DNA of 64,000 nucleotides from Mycogone perniciosa. Taxonomy: Eukaryota; Ascomycota; Sordariomycetes; Hypocreales; Hypocreaceae. Positions 53,101-63,136 of the stretch are shown here, piece by piece. Both the position numbers and the translations under genes were made by a program. Numbering within the stretch: the stretch's first letter is position 1; each line of letters starts with the position of its first letter. Location of the stretch: the NCBI GenBank assembly GCA_025331125.1, contig JAOALB010000071.1, positions 124,001-188,000 on the forward strand, given 5' to 3'. The notes beneath the pieces are model-generated. The model was not told the origin of the DNA, did no database searches, and saw only the letters and a list, made by a program, of their open reading frames with translations.

Positions 53101-54019
53101 ATACATTAAGCAGACGTGTGCCTGGGAGAGCACCGCAAGCGCGACGGACGAGGTCTGTTGTCACAACTTCGCCATTCAACCACAGCGACCGCAGCTCTGG
53201 CAACTTGGTGCCAAGATCTGGATGCCGTGAGAGCACTGTTGCCAGCAGGGTAGGAGTCATGAGGGTGTCCGTAATGCGCCGCTCAGCAAGGAATTCGACA
53301 AGCGCGATTGGATCATAGCTCGCATTATCGGGCACAGCGACCGCGGTTGCTCCCCTGACCAGGGGACGCAGCATTTCCCAGACAAAAAAGACATTGCAGG
53401 CGACACGATCCCCAGGTTGCAGGTCACTGAGACCAAACCTCAAGTCATAGCTGAGAACAGGAGCTCTGTGAGGATTGGCTATGCCCTTTGGCTTGCCGGT
53501 AGTGCCTGAAGAGTACGACACAAAGGCAAGTCGGTCCAAGTCGTCCTCGGCAGGTAAAGGAGGCTTTGTGTCAAGCACAACTGGAGGTGGATGTCCGTCG
53601 GTGACAACAGATTCGGGCTGGTCGATGATGATAGTGGGAACATCAGCCTTGATGTTGGCGGCATGGGCCATCTGTGTGATGATGGCTACCGGCTTGGCAT
53701 CATCAATGACGTCCCGGAGGAGACTTGACGGATAAGCCAGCTCGAGCACGAGAAAGGCACCGCCTGCCCGCAGTGCAGCGAGAGATGCAATGACGTTATC
53801 GGCACTTCGGCCCATGAGCACTCCAACGAGGTCATCACGGCCGACTCCATGCTGCCGAAGGCGGTCCGCGAGCGACCAGGTCACCTTGTCCAGCTCAGCA
53901 TAGGTGAGCGTGCGGGTCTCATCTTCCAAGGCCACAGCATCTGGGGTTGCCTGTGCCTGCTGCTCAAACAGCGCCGCCAGATCCTTTGTGATATCCAGGA
54001 CAGGCATTTTGGAGGTCAT
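50159..54019 (-). CDS. ATRR: NRPS-like A-T-R-R carboxylate reductase, glycine betaine reductase type
   Basis: Intronless, 1286 residues from ATG 54019 (a second ATG is at 54007). Domains: adenylation (about 1-540; SYSSGTTGKPKG near 173, NVYSASETHE, YRTGDMARLLPSG); carrier (about 550-620; DFFDLGGHSL near 576 with the phosphopantetheine serine); thioester reductase R1 (about 655-1000; LLTGSTGYLGAFLL, YGQTKWVAEK); and a second SDR reductase R2 (about 1040-1286; VTGASSGIGAAVAAGLAKEG, VYSASKFFVEATL). This A-T-R-R order matches the fungal glycine betaine reductase described from Aspergillus nidulans, which reduces glycine betaine through betaine aldehyde to choline with NADPH. There is no condensation domain. 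All catalytic motifs are intact. Substrate is inferred from architecture; pocket residues were not compared. Confidence 0.88.
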   Translation of the reverse strand: MTSKMPVLDITKDLAALFEQQAQATPDAVALEDETRTLTYAELDKVTWSLADRLRQHGVGRDDLVGVLMGRSADNVIASLAALRAGGAFLVLELAYPSSLLRDVIDDAKPVAIITQMAHAANIKADVPTIIIDQPESVVTDGHPPPVVLDTKPPLPAEDDLDRLAFVSYSSGTTGKPKGIANPHRAPVLSYDLRFGLSDLQPGDRVACNVFFVWEMLRPLVRGATAVAVPDNASYDPIALVEFLAERRITDTLMTPTLLATVLSRHPDLGTKLPELRSLWLNGEVVTTDLVRRACGALPGTRLLNVYSASETHEIAAGDIKTFVDYESRVCPVGPPMDPEHIYILDEAGNRVDTGVNGELYVGGDLLAREYLNLPETTANAFQIDPFESKKGARMYRTGDMARLLPSGLLEIMGRVGGMIKTRGYTVQPGAVETTIVEHLAVRDCAVVAHGEGLQKQLVAYIVPDKGQVRGRTIVVVDESGHSPVARRALSAHLAHYMIPPLWVELEELPTHSVSGKANLKALPPPPSPKTPSDTTKSERNVVVKMDTIIKMWSAALNVPTSIITPKHDFFDLGGHSLTLADLASRLSKGFGFPVPLAPLAGTPTLEGHLEAVRAARDGHTEAVQADLPAVLQADTVLPDDIQSNGSPMRALSDAETILLTGSTGYLGAFLLKALLENTSAHILCLVRFTEPSDDCRPAGMARIRKNLIDLGIWDDAMLERMEVIPGNLARNRLGLSPDAFEGLASRVQVIIHAAATVNLVYPYAALRNANVGGTREIIRLASHGGATLHHISTNGVLPPSLEGWSEDAMIDFDAVPTQLLDGYGQTKWVAEKLVCEAGKRGIPVKIYRPGTISGHSVTGATNTYDLLNALIVESLQLGFAPDVQDWLVEMTPVDFVSKAIITLSNHIDSKQLVYHLGDPNPATSACLFDSLAELGYLTERLPWDDWVSMWNEKRGSRGGDEPFTVDILRGGMPTIETLKGSIVLKDGATQPALDLYGVKRPKIDSTLMETYSRHFYARGWLPKPPRRIKVNGEASHVKKGRLAGRVAIVTGASSGIGAAVAAGLAKEGAHVALAARRTDVLEAIKSKISGNGGKVLIHKTDVANREQVESLVRETTEKLGPVEILVCCAGVMYYTMMANVQTDQWERTVDVNCKGVLNSLAATVPGMLSRKSGHVVAISSDAGRKVFPGLGVYSASKFFVEATLQSLRLETVGSGLRVTSIQPGNTATDLLGLSTDAEAIKKYGEPTGAKILDPEDVAASIVYAVCQPHHVAVNEILIEPRDEPI

Positions 54020-54614
54020 CCAGGGGACAGTTTTCGTTGAGGTGTCCTGAGTCAGTGAGGTGGGATAACGTAACGGCCCACGGCGTGGCAATTCTTGTTG
54101 ACCACGCAGATTGTTTCTTCAGCCTGATCTCATCCCTGAGACAATCCGTATATCGCTCAGCCCCAGACTCTTGTGATGGAAATGCAGCACACAAGAAGTG
54201 TTGAGCGAGAATGGAGAGGTGAGGAGGCAAAGAGGAGAAAAGAGAGGCCACAATATCCAACATATATCCCTTTTCTCCGGCCTGTTCTAGACCGTCTCAG
54301 GCGATCTTCCAAAGGCCATGATTGGCCTCAACGTTGGAAGTAGCAAACGCCATCCAGAATTCGGTTCCACTTCAGGTCTAGCGCAACGCCACATCTAGTT
54401 GGCGATCTCCTGTCTATCACATGTGTCGCGTGCCCTTTTTAACCATTTTTGACTCTTTTTGACCCTTTTGACAATATTTCCCCATCAATTGACGAGATCC
54501 TCTTCACGGTGCAAGGCTTAAACAAAAACGTAGGGGTATCATTACTTTGAATAGATCATGACACTCAAACAATACAAGAAAGACTATACACCAAAGACTA
54601 TTAATTCCCTCCCC
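54020..54614. other. Spacer between permease and A-T-R-R gene
   Basis: Promoter of the A-T-R-R gene, 595 bases. CTTTTTGAC repeats (TTTTTGACTCTTTTTGACCC) lie at about 54446-54465. No gene. Confidence 0.45.
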
Positions 54615-56195
54615 TCAATCAGATGAGCGGCCCTTTGCAATATCCACCTCGGCCAAGGGCACCATCTTGGTCCGGTACACAATCTTGTGACCAACATACA
54701 GGACGACAAAAAGCATAACGCTCACATACGAGGCGAAGAAGTCGCTCGTATTCCAGTCCATGAAGACGGTGAATCCATTCGTAATCAGAATCAAGACGTT
54801 GAAGAAGAATCCAAGCCAGGACAGATATGGCTGGAAGGGCGCGACGTATGGGAGCTCATTACGAGGAATGCCTTGGGCCTTGAGAACGTTCATGAAACGG
54901 ATGTGGCAGAGATTAATCAGCGACCAGGTAATGAAGCCGGCGACGGCGGTAATGTTGAGTAGCCAGTTGAACACGACAGTTCCGTTCTCGGACAGATTAA
55001 GGAAGCCCAGCAAGCCGAAGATGCTGCAAAAGCCAACGGCATAGTACGGGGTTCCAAACCTGTTGGTGCGTCTGACAATGGCTGGTGCATGACCCTCGTC
55101 GGCCATGGCCATCAAGACACGGCTACTGGAGTAGATATCCGAGTTGGCGGCCGACAGCACGGCAGTCAGCAAGACAGCGTTGATAATGGATGGCAGTACC
55201 TGAACACCAGCGAGCTTTGCGACAATGACAAGAGGCGAAGCCGAGGCGTTGGTCGAGGTGCTCTGCAGGTCTTCATTGTCGTAGGGCAGGTTAATCCCGA
55301 CGAAGAAGACGGTCGCGATGAAGAGAGAGAAGATGCCCCAGAAGGTCCAGCGAATGGCTGATGGGATCGTCTTGCGCGGGTTTGCTGTCTCACCAGCAGC
55401 GATAGCCACCAGTTCGGTACCCTGGAAGCTGAAGCCGGCAGCGACAAGCACAGCCCAGAAGCCGACAAACCTGCCAGTGTCACCTTCGACCATGTACTCG
55501 GCAAACGCACCAGGTTCCCTCCAGTACTTGAAGCCGATATATCCTTGGTCGCCGACGCCGGCATTGACGCAAATAGCAAAGATGATGAACCCGATGATGG
55601 TGACGACCTTGATACTAGAAAACCACATTTCCACCTCACCGAACCACCGAATGGGCATGAAGTTGGCAGCCGTGAAAATGACCCAGAAGACGGCGATCCA
55701 GATGCCAATGCTGAGTGATTCGTTCCAATACTGGATGATGAGACCGGCGGCCGTCAATTCCAGACCGATTGTGATGACCCAGCTGAACCAGTAGATCCAG
55801 CCCATGGCGAAGCCGAGGGTAGGGTCAATGAATCGCGAGGCATACACAGTGAAAGCGCCTGTGACGGGGATGTAGGATACCATCTCGCCGAGAGCCGACA
55901 TGACCGAGTACACGATGAGGCCGATGAAGAGGAAGGCAATCAGCAGAGAGGCCGGGCCGGCCTTGGCGAGAGCGCCGCCGATACCAAGGAACAAGCCCGT
56001 ACCTACAGCAGCGCCGATAGCAATGAACTGGAGATGACGAGACTCAAGCTCGCGGTTTAGGCCGTCCGCCTCGCCGGTCTCAACATCGGTCTTGGGGGCA
56101 TCGCTATCGGACGCCTTGTCGTTACTTCCACGGGGCGACTTTTCAGTGGCCACCTTGAGAGGCTCCGGAGCCGCAGCCCTTGCGTCGGCGGCCAT
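54615..56195 (-). CDS. Amino-acid permease (APC superfamily, YAT family)
   Basis: Single exon, 526 residues from ATG 56195; the open frame extends upstream only without ATG. A hydrophilic N-terminus of about 60 residues leads to 12 predicted membrane helices. Family motifs: ESRHLQFIAIGAAVGTGLFL (TM1, substrate-backbone loop GTGLF), YIPVTGAFTVYASRF, FGEVEMWFSSIKVVTIIGF, GFSFQGTELVAIAAGE and LTAVLSAANSDIYSSSRVL. These are typical of fungal yeast-type amino acid transporters, proton-coupled at the plasma membrane. Same strand and 595 bases upstream of the A-T-R-R enzyme, so uptake of betaine, choline or a related amino acid is a reasonable but unproven link; general amino acid uptake is the default. 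Confidence 0.88.
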   Translation of the reverse strand: MAADARAAAPEPLKVATEKSPRGSNDKASDSDAPKTDVETGEADGLNRELESRHLQFIAIGAAVGTGLFLGIGGALAKAGPASLLIAFLFIGLIVYSVMSALGEMVSYIPVTGAFTVYASRFIDPTLGFAMGWIYWFSWVITIGLELTAAGLIIQYWNESLSIGIWIAVFWVIFTAANFMPIRWFGEVEMWFSSIKVVTIIGFIIFAICVNAGVGDQGYIGFKYWREPGAFAEYMVEGDTGRFVGFWAVLVAAGFSFQGTELVAIAAGETANPRKTIPSAIRWTFWGIFSLFIATVFFVGINLPYDNEDLQSTSTNASASPLVIVAKLAGVQVLPSIINAVLLTAVLSAANSDIYSSSRVLMAMADEGHAPAIVRRTNRFGTPYYAVGFCSIFGLLGFLNLSENGTVVFNWLLNITAVAGFITWSLINLCHIRFMNVLKAQGIPRNELPYVAPFQPYLSWLGFFFNVLILITNGFTVFMDWNTSDFFASYVSVMLFVVLYVGHKIVYRTKMVPLAEVDIAKGRSSD

Positions 56196-58741
56196 GGTAT
56201 GTCGAGGTGCTCCGTAGAGGGAGAACAATATTCCAAGACTCTGCTAGTACTTGGTAGGTCAACCTGATACAGAGGAAGCCAGAAGAAAGGCGACAGATGC
56301 AGACGGGGAAGAGAGGGAGAGATCGATCGCCCGCTCGAAAATCACAACACCATGGGGGGGCAGGAACAAGAGAGCAAGGGACAGGAGAGCGGCCAGCGCA
56401 TCTCGGCAGCCATGCTCCAACTTTATGTATAAACACGTCCCAAAGCGGCCCCAACCCAACAGGCTCGACACATCAATTTTGCAGCTTATCAGCTTCGGTC
56501 CGCGTATGGAGACGGTCACATTCTGACCCATAATGGGCCCCATCGGGCGGTGTATAGTCTAGTCTGATGTAAAATTTTGAAGCCCCCAGTCAATCCTATG
56601 TGCCCGCAAAAGGTTAAATACGGAGGGATCGAGAGTCCGGGAAAAGCTCGCGTTGCATTGTAGGAAAACCAGGCAGGGGGGCGAAGGCGTCTCCGAGAGG
56701 GGAACCATGGGAGGGGGGTTAGTGATATCGGTGTTGCATTGCAAGGTTCGTCTATTTTCTTTTCGATAGCCATGGCAACGATCCATGATGATGACGATGA
56801 CGATGATACTCTGATAGCACGATGAGAACTATGAGAGGTTGGCGAGGTTCCGTAATGGACGGAGACGCGCTCGGCGCCGAAGAACATTCGCCGCGTTTTC
56901 TAGCGGTCCTAGGCTCCCCCTAGGCTTCTCTAGGTGTCTCTAGCAGGGATGAATGCCGCGAACACCCTCAATGCCAGGCCAATCGGCGCTGCGCATCGGC
57001 CTCTAGAATGGGACTGCAGGCAAACGGAAATTTTCTCTCGGCCACCAAGACTCAATCAAGAGACGAGAGTCAAGCTAGTGAAGCCATGCAAAGGTTTTCC
57101 TTGGTAGTAATTCTTTTTTCTCTCTCTTGCTATCTACTCGTATCTCCTTTGAAATCCAATCCTTCCCGCGTTATGGCGTTTCCGATGACGCTCAGACATT
57201 TACGAGAGTTCTGCTAGTACTACGAGCCCTGAGTATTAGTGATGGTTTGGAAGAGGCGTGACAATCTGCCGTCCCGGTCAGCACTTTGATGGCTCGCTTG
57301 TTTTTTTATGGCTCCCGCTTCAGCTTCTCGCATGGATTCCATACTCGTATTAATCGCAATCAAGTAAGTATCCTCGTATGCTCCGTCCGTACCACTTGTT
57401 ATGGCCCGATCGTTGCCGCGCTGGGCCAATGCAATGTGACGCGCCACAGCCGACAATGGACGGTTGAACAATCCCACCACTTACATACGGAGTACATACT
57501 CCGTAACAACATACTACTACAAAGTACGAAGTAGCACTCCGTATTATCTCCGGCTCCAGTCATTACGTACTGAGAGCTCTCTTGGCCCTCTCTACCGCAT
57601 GGGCATTTCTCCTCCCACAGGTCTCCATGTCCTTTATATCCGTCTGCTTAAATGCGGGAGAGTTGCATCCGAGTGGATTGCCGAAGGATCTGTCATTAAC
57701 TGTTCAACAACATCATGCTGGATATCGACCCGCTGCAGCGCTTTTTCATCGATACGAGCAAGACCGATAACAGCCGAACGTGTCCGTGGGGTGATGGCCC
57801 CATTGATTGGTAAGAGCCTAACAGCCTAACCCGTGCCTAGAGCGAAGCCGGAATCCTTCATAGATACGTTACCATTCGACATATCGCGCCCTCCGAGGTT
57901 GAGACAGCCCTCTCGGTTCATTTGCAATTACTAGTACAGTGGCAACTGGAGTCAGCGAGGCCGGCCAAGACTGAGTCATCTCCGATTTCGACATGCTCAG
58001 AATGAAGTCCATCCATGGCTTGTGAATCATTACACGTATGCGAGATGGCGGAGAGGAACCTTGACGGCCCATAAATGTATCAGGTGTCGATAAGATAGCG
58101 GTAACTACTTTCTGCATTTCTTATCTCGAAATCCATCAGCAAACCTCAGCGTCGCGTGATGATCTATCATATCTGCGCTCGATTCAATCGGTTCTAGATG
58201 CTAAAAATTCTATCAGATCATACCCACATGGGGGGATATTTGAGTCACCCACGTACCGCCCCGCACTTCATCCTCATAACTTTACTATACAGAACATGAC
58301 TATTGAGCATCATGATGAAGATTTTCCAGAAATTAAACTGATGTTTGACGGGGAGAGTGCGACTATTATGGCGTACAATAGAGACAGCTCCTAGGATTGA
58401 TGTAACCATGAAGTTATGCCCAGATGAGCATATCTGACCATCGGCTAGTACTACGAAGGAAGAGATGATGCCGTCAAGCTTAGGGAAGCTCAAGAGCTGT
58501 CTAGTCAATAATGGCAACAAATATTACCCTCAATTCAGCTGAACATCAATGCCTTGTCTATTACACCAACACATTCATTGCAACCGCTACTAGCTTACGT
58601 AATATAGTGTCAGCTGACTGTCAGCAGCCAGGGTAATCTCCAACGTCCAATATCTGACACTGAGCCTTTTGCTAATACCAGATCCTGTACTCCGTATTCT
58701 ATAAGCGTATGCTTTTAGCACAGTTCAATACCGATGGTCTT
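56196..58741. other. Long intergenic region with paired CGGAGTA elements
   Basis: No gene supported. TACGGAGTA at 57486-57494 and TACTCCGTA at 57497-57505 form a near-perfect inverted pair, with another partial copy near 57537. A further TACTCCGTA lies near 58688. The first 300 bases are the permease promoter. Confidence 0.45.
57486..57505. repeat. Inverted pair TACGGAGTA / TACTCCGTA
   Basis: Two inverse copies of the recurrent nonamer are separated by two bases, making a 20-base palindrome-like site in an intergenic region. Confidence 0.65.
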
Positions 58742-61700
58742 CTAAACCCCTCGAACGCCTCTACTCTTTAACCTAAGCCCAGCGAATTTCTTGAAAAATA
58801 ACTCAATACCAGCTCTATGGCTCTTCCCAGCAGCGGAGTCAAACGGAGTTCCACCCTCGATCCTTCAACTCAAGCTCAGCGCGCTTGTCAAAAAGCAGCC
58901 CAACAACATCTTTGTGATTGTTCTTAGCAGCCCTGTCAAGTGCAGTCTGACCACCGTCATCCTTTGGCTCAAGCTCGGCACCGTTCTCAAGAAGCAGCTT
59001 AACAACAGCTTCGCGACCGTTCTCAGCAGCCCAGATAAGTGCGGTTCGACCATGTTCTTTATCCTTTAACTCAAGCTCAGCGCCGTTTTCAAGAAGCAGC
59101 TTAACAACAGCTTCATGACCACCCTCAGCAGCGTGAATAAGTGCAGTCTGACCACTGTCATCCTTTAACTCAAGCTCGGCGCCGTTCTCAAGAAGCAGCT
59201 TGACAACAGCTTCGTAACCATTCTCAGCAGCCCAGATAAGTGCGGTTTGACCATTGTTATCCTTTGACTCAAGCTCGGCGCCGTTCTCAAGAAGCAGCTT
59301 GACAACAGCTTCATCACCGTTCTCAGCAGCGTAGATAAGTGCAGTTCGATTATGGTTATCCTTTGACTCAAGCTCGGCGCCGTTCTCAAGAAGCAGCTTG
59401 ACAACAGCTTCGCAACCGTTCCTAGCAGCGTAGATAAGTGCGGTTTGACCATAGTTATCCTTTGACTCAAGCTCGGCGCCGTTCTCAAGGAGCAGCTTAA
59501 CAACAGCTTCATGACCATTCCCAGCAGCCCGGCTCAATGCAGTCTGATTCTCACTGTCTTTGGCATCGATATCATGAGTGAAAAGTAGCTGGCTCACTAC
59601 TCTACCACCAACTCCAAAGTATGCTGCTAAGTGTAGTCCGGTCATATTCCTTGGAAAGCGTTGACGAGACCAGGAAGCAGTGAGCAGCACTTGACTTGAC
59701 GCCTCGACTTTAGTCTGACTGTTAAGGAAATCGATGATCTTCGTGTCTTCCAAGCTTCCAATTCGGCGAGCATGGTGTCCCCATTCTTTTGCTGCGTAGT
59801 GATAGAGTGGGTTTAACTCCAGTCGCTCCTCAAACTCATCATCAGATCGAGAATGCCCGATCTCAAAGGTATCAAACGAGAGATATGTGACGCATTTTTC
59901 TGTGATTTTGTATTCTGCATTTGGGAACCAGCGAGACTGCGTTCGCTCAAAGTATTCCTGTGTTGTATAGTGGACTAGTCGAACGACGTTGCTCTCTGTA
60001 TCGACCATAACTAGGCCAGCACATACTGAAACTACCTGGCTGATATGTGGCAGGTTTTCTTTATCAAATTCAGACTTTCCAACTTCTACTGCAAGCGCAT
60101 GTAGAAGTTCGGTGGTTGTCAGCGGTCTCTTTGCACATATAATCCACGACAAGGCTTCTTTAGCTAGTTCTGTTTCGTCTTTCGACTGGCCGTCTATTCG
60201 CCCCATCGCGTTTTCATACGCTTCTTTGTACAAATCATCGGCGGTGCCTACACCTGGCAGCATTTTACGGACGGCCTTAGCCGACTTCTTTCCTTTGAGA
60301 GAGTCGAAGTAAAGTTTCGCGAGGAGGAACCTATTAATAGAGCGACGTTAGTTTATAGCTTCGTGAGATTCCAGAAAGTCTTAACGTACATTCCATCAAC
60401 CGCCGTCGCGATTTTAGTTTTGATTTCTTGTTGAAGGTCGGGTCGCTCTGCAACGAAAGCAGGGAGCTGATCCATCTGGTTGTCCAAATAGGCCAGTACA
60501 TCGTCTTTTTGAGCTCGGATCCCCAAAGTTGTGTATCCCTGGAATTTCTCAACAATTCCCTCGATTTCCAAAATAGGTCTTGAGATTGCGAGGATTCTAG
60601 TGTTGGACTTTTCCTGAAGCCTACGAAGTTCCACCAAGAACTTCGTCCAGGAGGCATCAGTTGCTCGGTATTCATCGAGTGCATCCAAGACTATAAGGAC
60701 TTTAGAGAATGAACCAGCCACCGAATAGAGCATCGTTACAATTTCCTCAAGTGACGGTCGAGTCTTGTCGCGTTTGTGCTTGTCATAAAGCGACTTCAAG
60801 GTGGTTGGTAGTGAAGGGAGAAGTCGAGCGAGTTGCTTTGCTAGACTAGCAAGTAACAGATCGGCTCTCTGGGCATTCTCTCCCTTGTAAGTGCAGTAAA
60901 TATATGCAATCCCGATTTGTGAGTCGTCTCCGAATCTTGTTTTCAAGTCGTCTATTACCACTGACGTTATAATTGTTTTCCCTGCTCCTGGCATGCCTGG
61001 ACAGAATAACGTGGCTTGGTGTGTTGAGCTAATCCAGTCTTGATATTGAGGGGAGTTGAGAAACCACTTCCCAGTTCCAGGCTGTCGTGCACTGAAAACG
61101 TCGCTATGCTTCGGACCGTAGTTGATCGTTGTAAGCCACTCAAGGACCTCAATATCCTCTTTGTTGGCTACATCAGCCTTGATCATTTTCACATCTGACG
61201 CAGTGGTAGATACAGTGTTTTGAACTATGCATCTCATTAGAGTTGTTATCAAAAGTAGAGCAACGAGCATTGGTGACTTACTTTCAGAGATCATCTCACT
61301 GATTTTCTTCTCTGCCTCAACCTGACTGGGGGTTATCCGGCTGAGAAGATCTTTGGCATATGCAGCGGCCACCATTGCTGCATATCCTTGCCATTGCTTG
61401 TTCTTATGCGAGTCTGCATAGTCACAAATACCGCGAATGACTAGACAGGGGAAGTTGTTCATCAGCCCTGCAGCCTCCATTTCAAAACAAAGTATGTTTC
61501 TAGCATTGGCGAGTTTTATCACGAATTCCAGCGTCTTTCATCAATTGGTTGGCCGATGCAATGACCCCGTAGTGAATTGCCGGATTGTCCTGGTCTTTTG
61601 TGCGCTCCGTCCGTACAATAAGTCGGTCCTCACTATCGCCACAGATAGCAACACAGTCTGTGGCCTCACCCGAATGAACGACCTCACTTCGATAGAGCCG

Positions 61701-62270
61701 GTCGCTGCTGAGGTCTGGCCTCTGGTACGTCTCCTTCAGCCTCGTGTTGGATGTAAGAACGCCGGAGATAGTCTCGTTGATCTGGTGACCTTTGCGTTGA
61801 TACAAAGCCTTTAGCTTGGCCACGGCGATACCTAAGAGATCAGGCGGCGTGTTTAGGAACCCTGTCTGGAGGAAGCCTTGGCCTTGGATAGCTTTTCCAT
61901 AGTCGTACTGGAAGACACCACCAGTGCCGTTTCCGGGTTCACTGACCACAACATCGCCGAGGCGTATATCATTCTTCTTGCTCGGTGCTCCACCACCAAT
62001 CCCAACCATCAAGCCGATCCTAAGGTTGGGGAAAGTACGCTGCATATTGTTTGCAACTGTCGCTGCAGACACTAGGCCATATTTTCCGTTAGGCAAAGTG
62101 GCTATGGCAATGTTATGTTTCCCCATCTTGCCCAGAGTATATGCATTACTGTCGTTAGGATCGTTGTCCTCGAGATCCTCGTGCTCTTCGTCAAGAAATT
62201 CTTGCGCGGCGACAAGTTCAGGCATAATAGCGCAAATCCATCCCACCGTATATTTCGCAGGATCCGACAT
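58742..62270 (-). pseudogene. NLR-like PNP-NACHT-ankyrin gene with two frameshifts
   Basis: Predicted exons 62270-61282, 61224-60390 and 60330 to about 58742, introns GTAAGT to GCATAG and GTACGT to TAATAG. Domains: nucleoside phosphorylase-like ([44 protein letters not shown]), NACHT ([17 protein letters not shown]alker [12 protein letters not shown]alker B), a winged-helix-like region, and about eight ankyrin repeats. Break 1: an extra base in the AAAA run at 61514-61517 shifts the frame inside the phosphorylase domain, 90 bases before its end, so translation stops at TAG in about six codons. Break 2: one base at about 58850-58860 ends the frame at 58839, although coding-like sequence continues in another frame to TAG 58742-58744. 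Such proteins are fungal NLR-type sensors; phosphorylase domains are their putative effectors. As read, the allele cannot make the full protein. Confidence 0.78.
58870..59560 (-). repeat. Near-identical 99-bp ankyrin repeat array
   Basis: Seven units of 33 codons share EAVVKLLLENGAELE-type sequence with few changes, spaced 99 bases apart. The variable positions cluster at the same places (residues after TALI and after ENG/KD), the concave contact face of ankyrin repeats. High identity at DNA level points to recent duplication or conversion among units. Confidence 0.88.
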
Positions 62271-63136
62271 ATCGAAGGTAGATTCTATCGCTTTACTGAT
62301 GTCTTGTAACGACAAGTTGACGATTTCAGATAGAGTATACGTTCCTCATCGATTGAGAAAGAGTTCTACAGTTCGTGAGAGAGCCGCAGAAGCGGAGAAG
62401 CGGAGAAACGAGCATGATCGGGCTGGGATGTCGAGCATTCCGCAATGCCCAGCCAAGCTATCATTGGAGGGTTACATCAGGGCAAGTCGAAGATAAGTGG
62501 GTGCCATTTTGGGTGCATTGCTCCCATTCGTGCCTTATTCCATAAGTATATAACTTGGTATGAGTGGAAACGAGGACTGAGAGCAGAAGTTTAGGGATTT
62601 CCAGGAGGTTGAGAGATATTGTGGTGCGATGGCCAAGGTAGGCGATAGTATCTTTACCCCATTTTGTAAGCACTTTCAACAGCCATGTATAAGGAGTCAA
62701 TCTGCAGGTGGTCGAATTGAAACACATTAATACTATGGCGTCCCGAAACATCCGTGGAAGAAATTTGAAAGCAGTATTATTTGTGAACTTTGTAAAAGGC
62801 TGCGGTTACTACGAGGATGCCGTATCCTCGGTGGTGGAAACACGCGACGATACGTTACCAACTGGTTTCTGACCCAAGGCTGTTGTGATGCTTATTAACG
62901 GGTGGTACATTCCCCCGTTCATTTTGACGTCTATCACCCGTAGTAACATGACAGCGGAGCACCGGTTCCTACCGGCTCGTCTACGGCCCTAGTCTGGATA
63001 AAGCATAATTACAGGGCTCGGCCGTACCGATACATATTCGCCATGCGGTTGGGACAACTTCGACTTGGACTCTATTGCCCGAATAGTTCGCTTTTTTTCA
63101 CTGTTCGTTGTCGGAAACGTGTCGATTCCTTGTTGC
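62271..63136. other. Intergenic, no gene seen
   Basis: Upstream of the NLR-like gene and downstream of ARPC4. Nothing recognised. Confidence 0.45.

Noticed and set aside
50159..54019. Nonribosomal peptide synthetase cluster
   Set aside because: The enzyme lacks a condensation domain and no tailoring genes other than the permease adjoin it; it fits a primary-metabolism reductase.
61225..61281. Intron 1 of the NLR-like gene read as coding
   Set aside because: The 57-nt stretch has no stop and keeps frame, but it has GTAAGT and CATAG ends and its hydrophobic translation interrupts the expected ISEMISE-IQNT junction.
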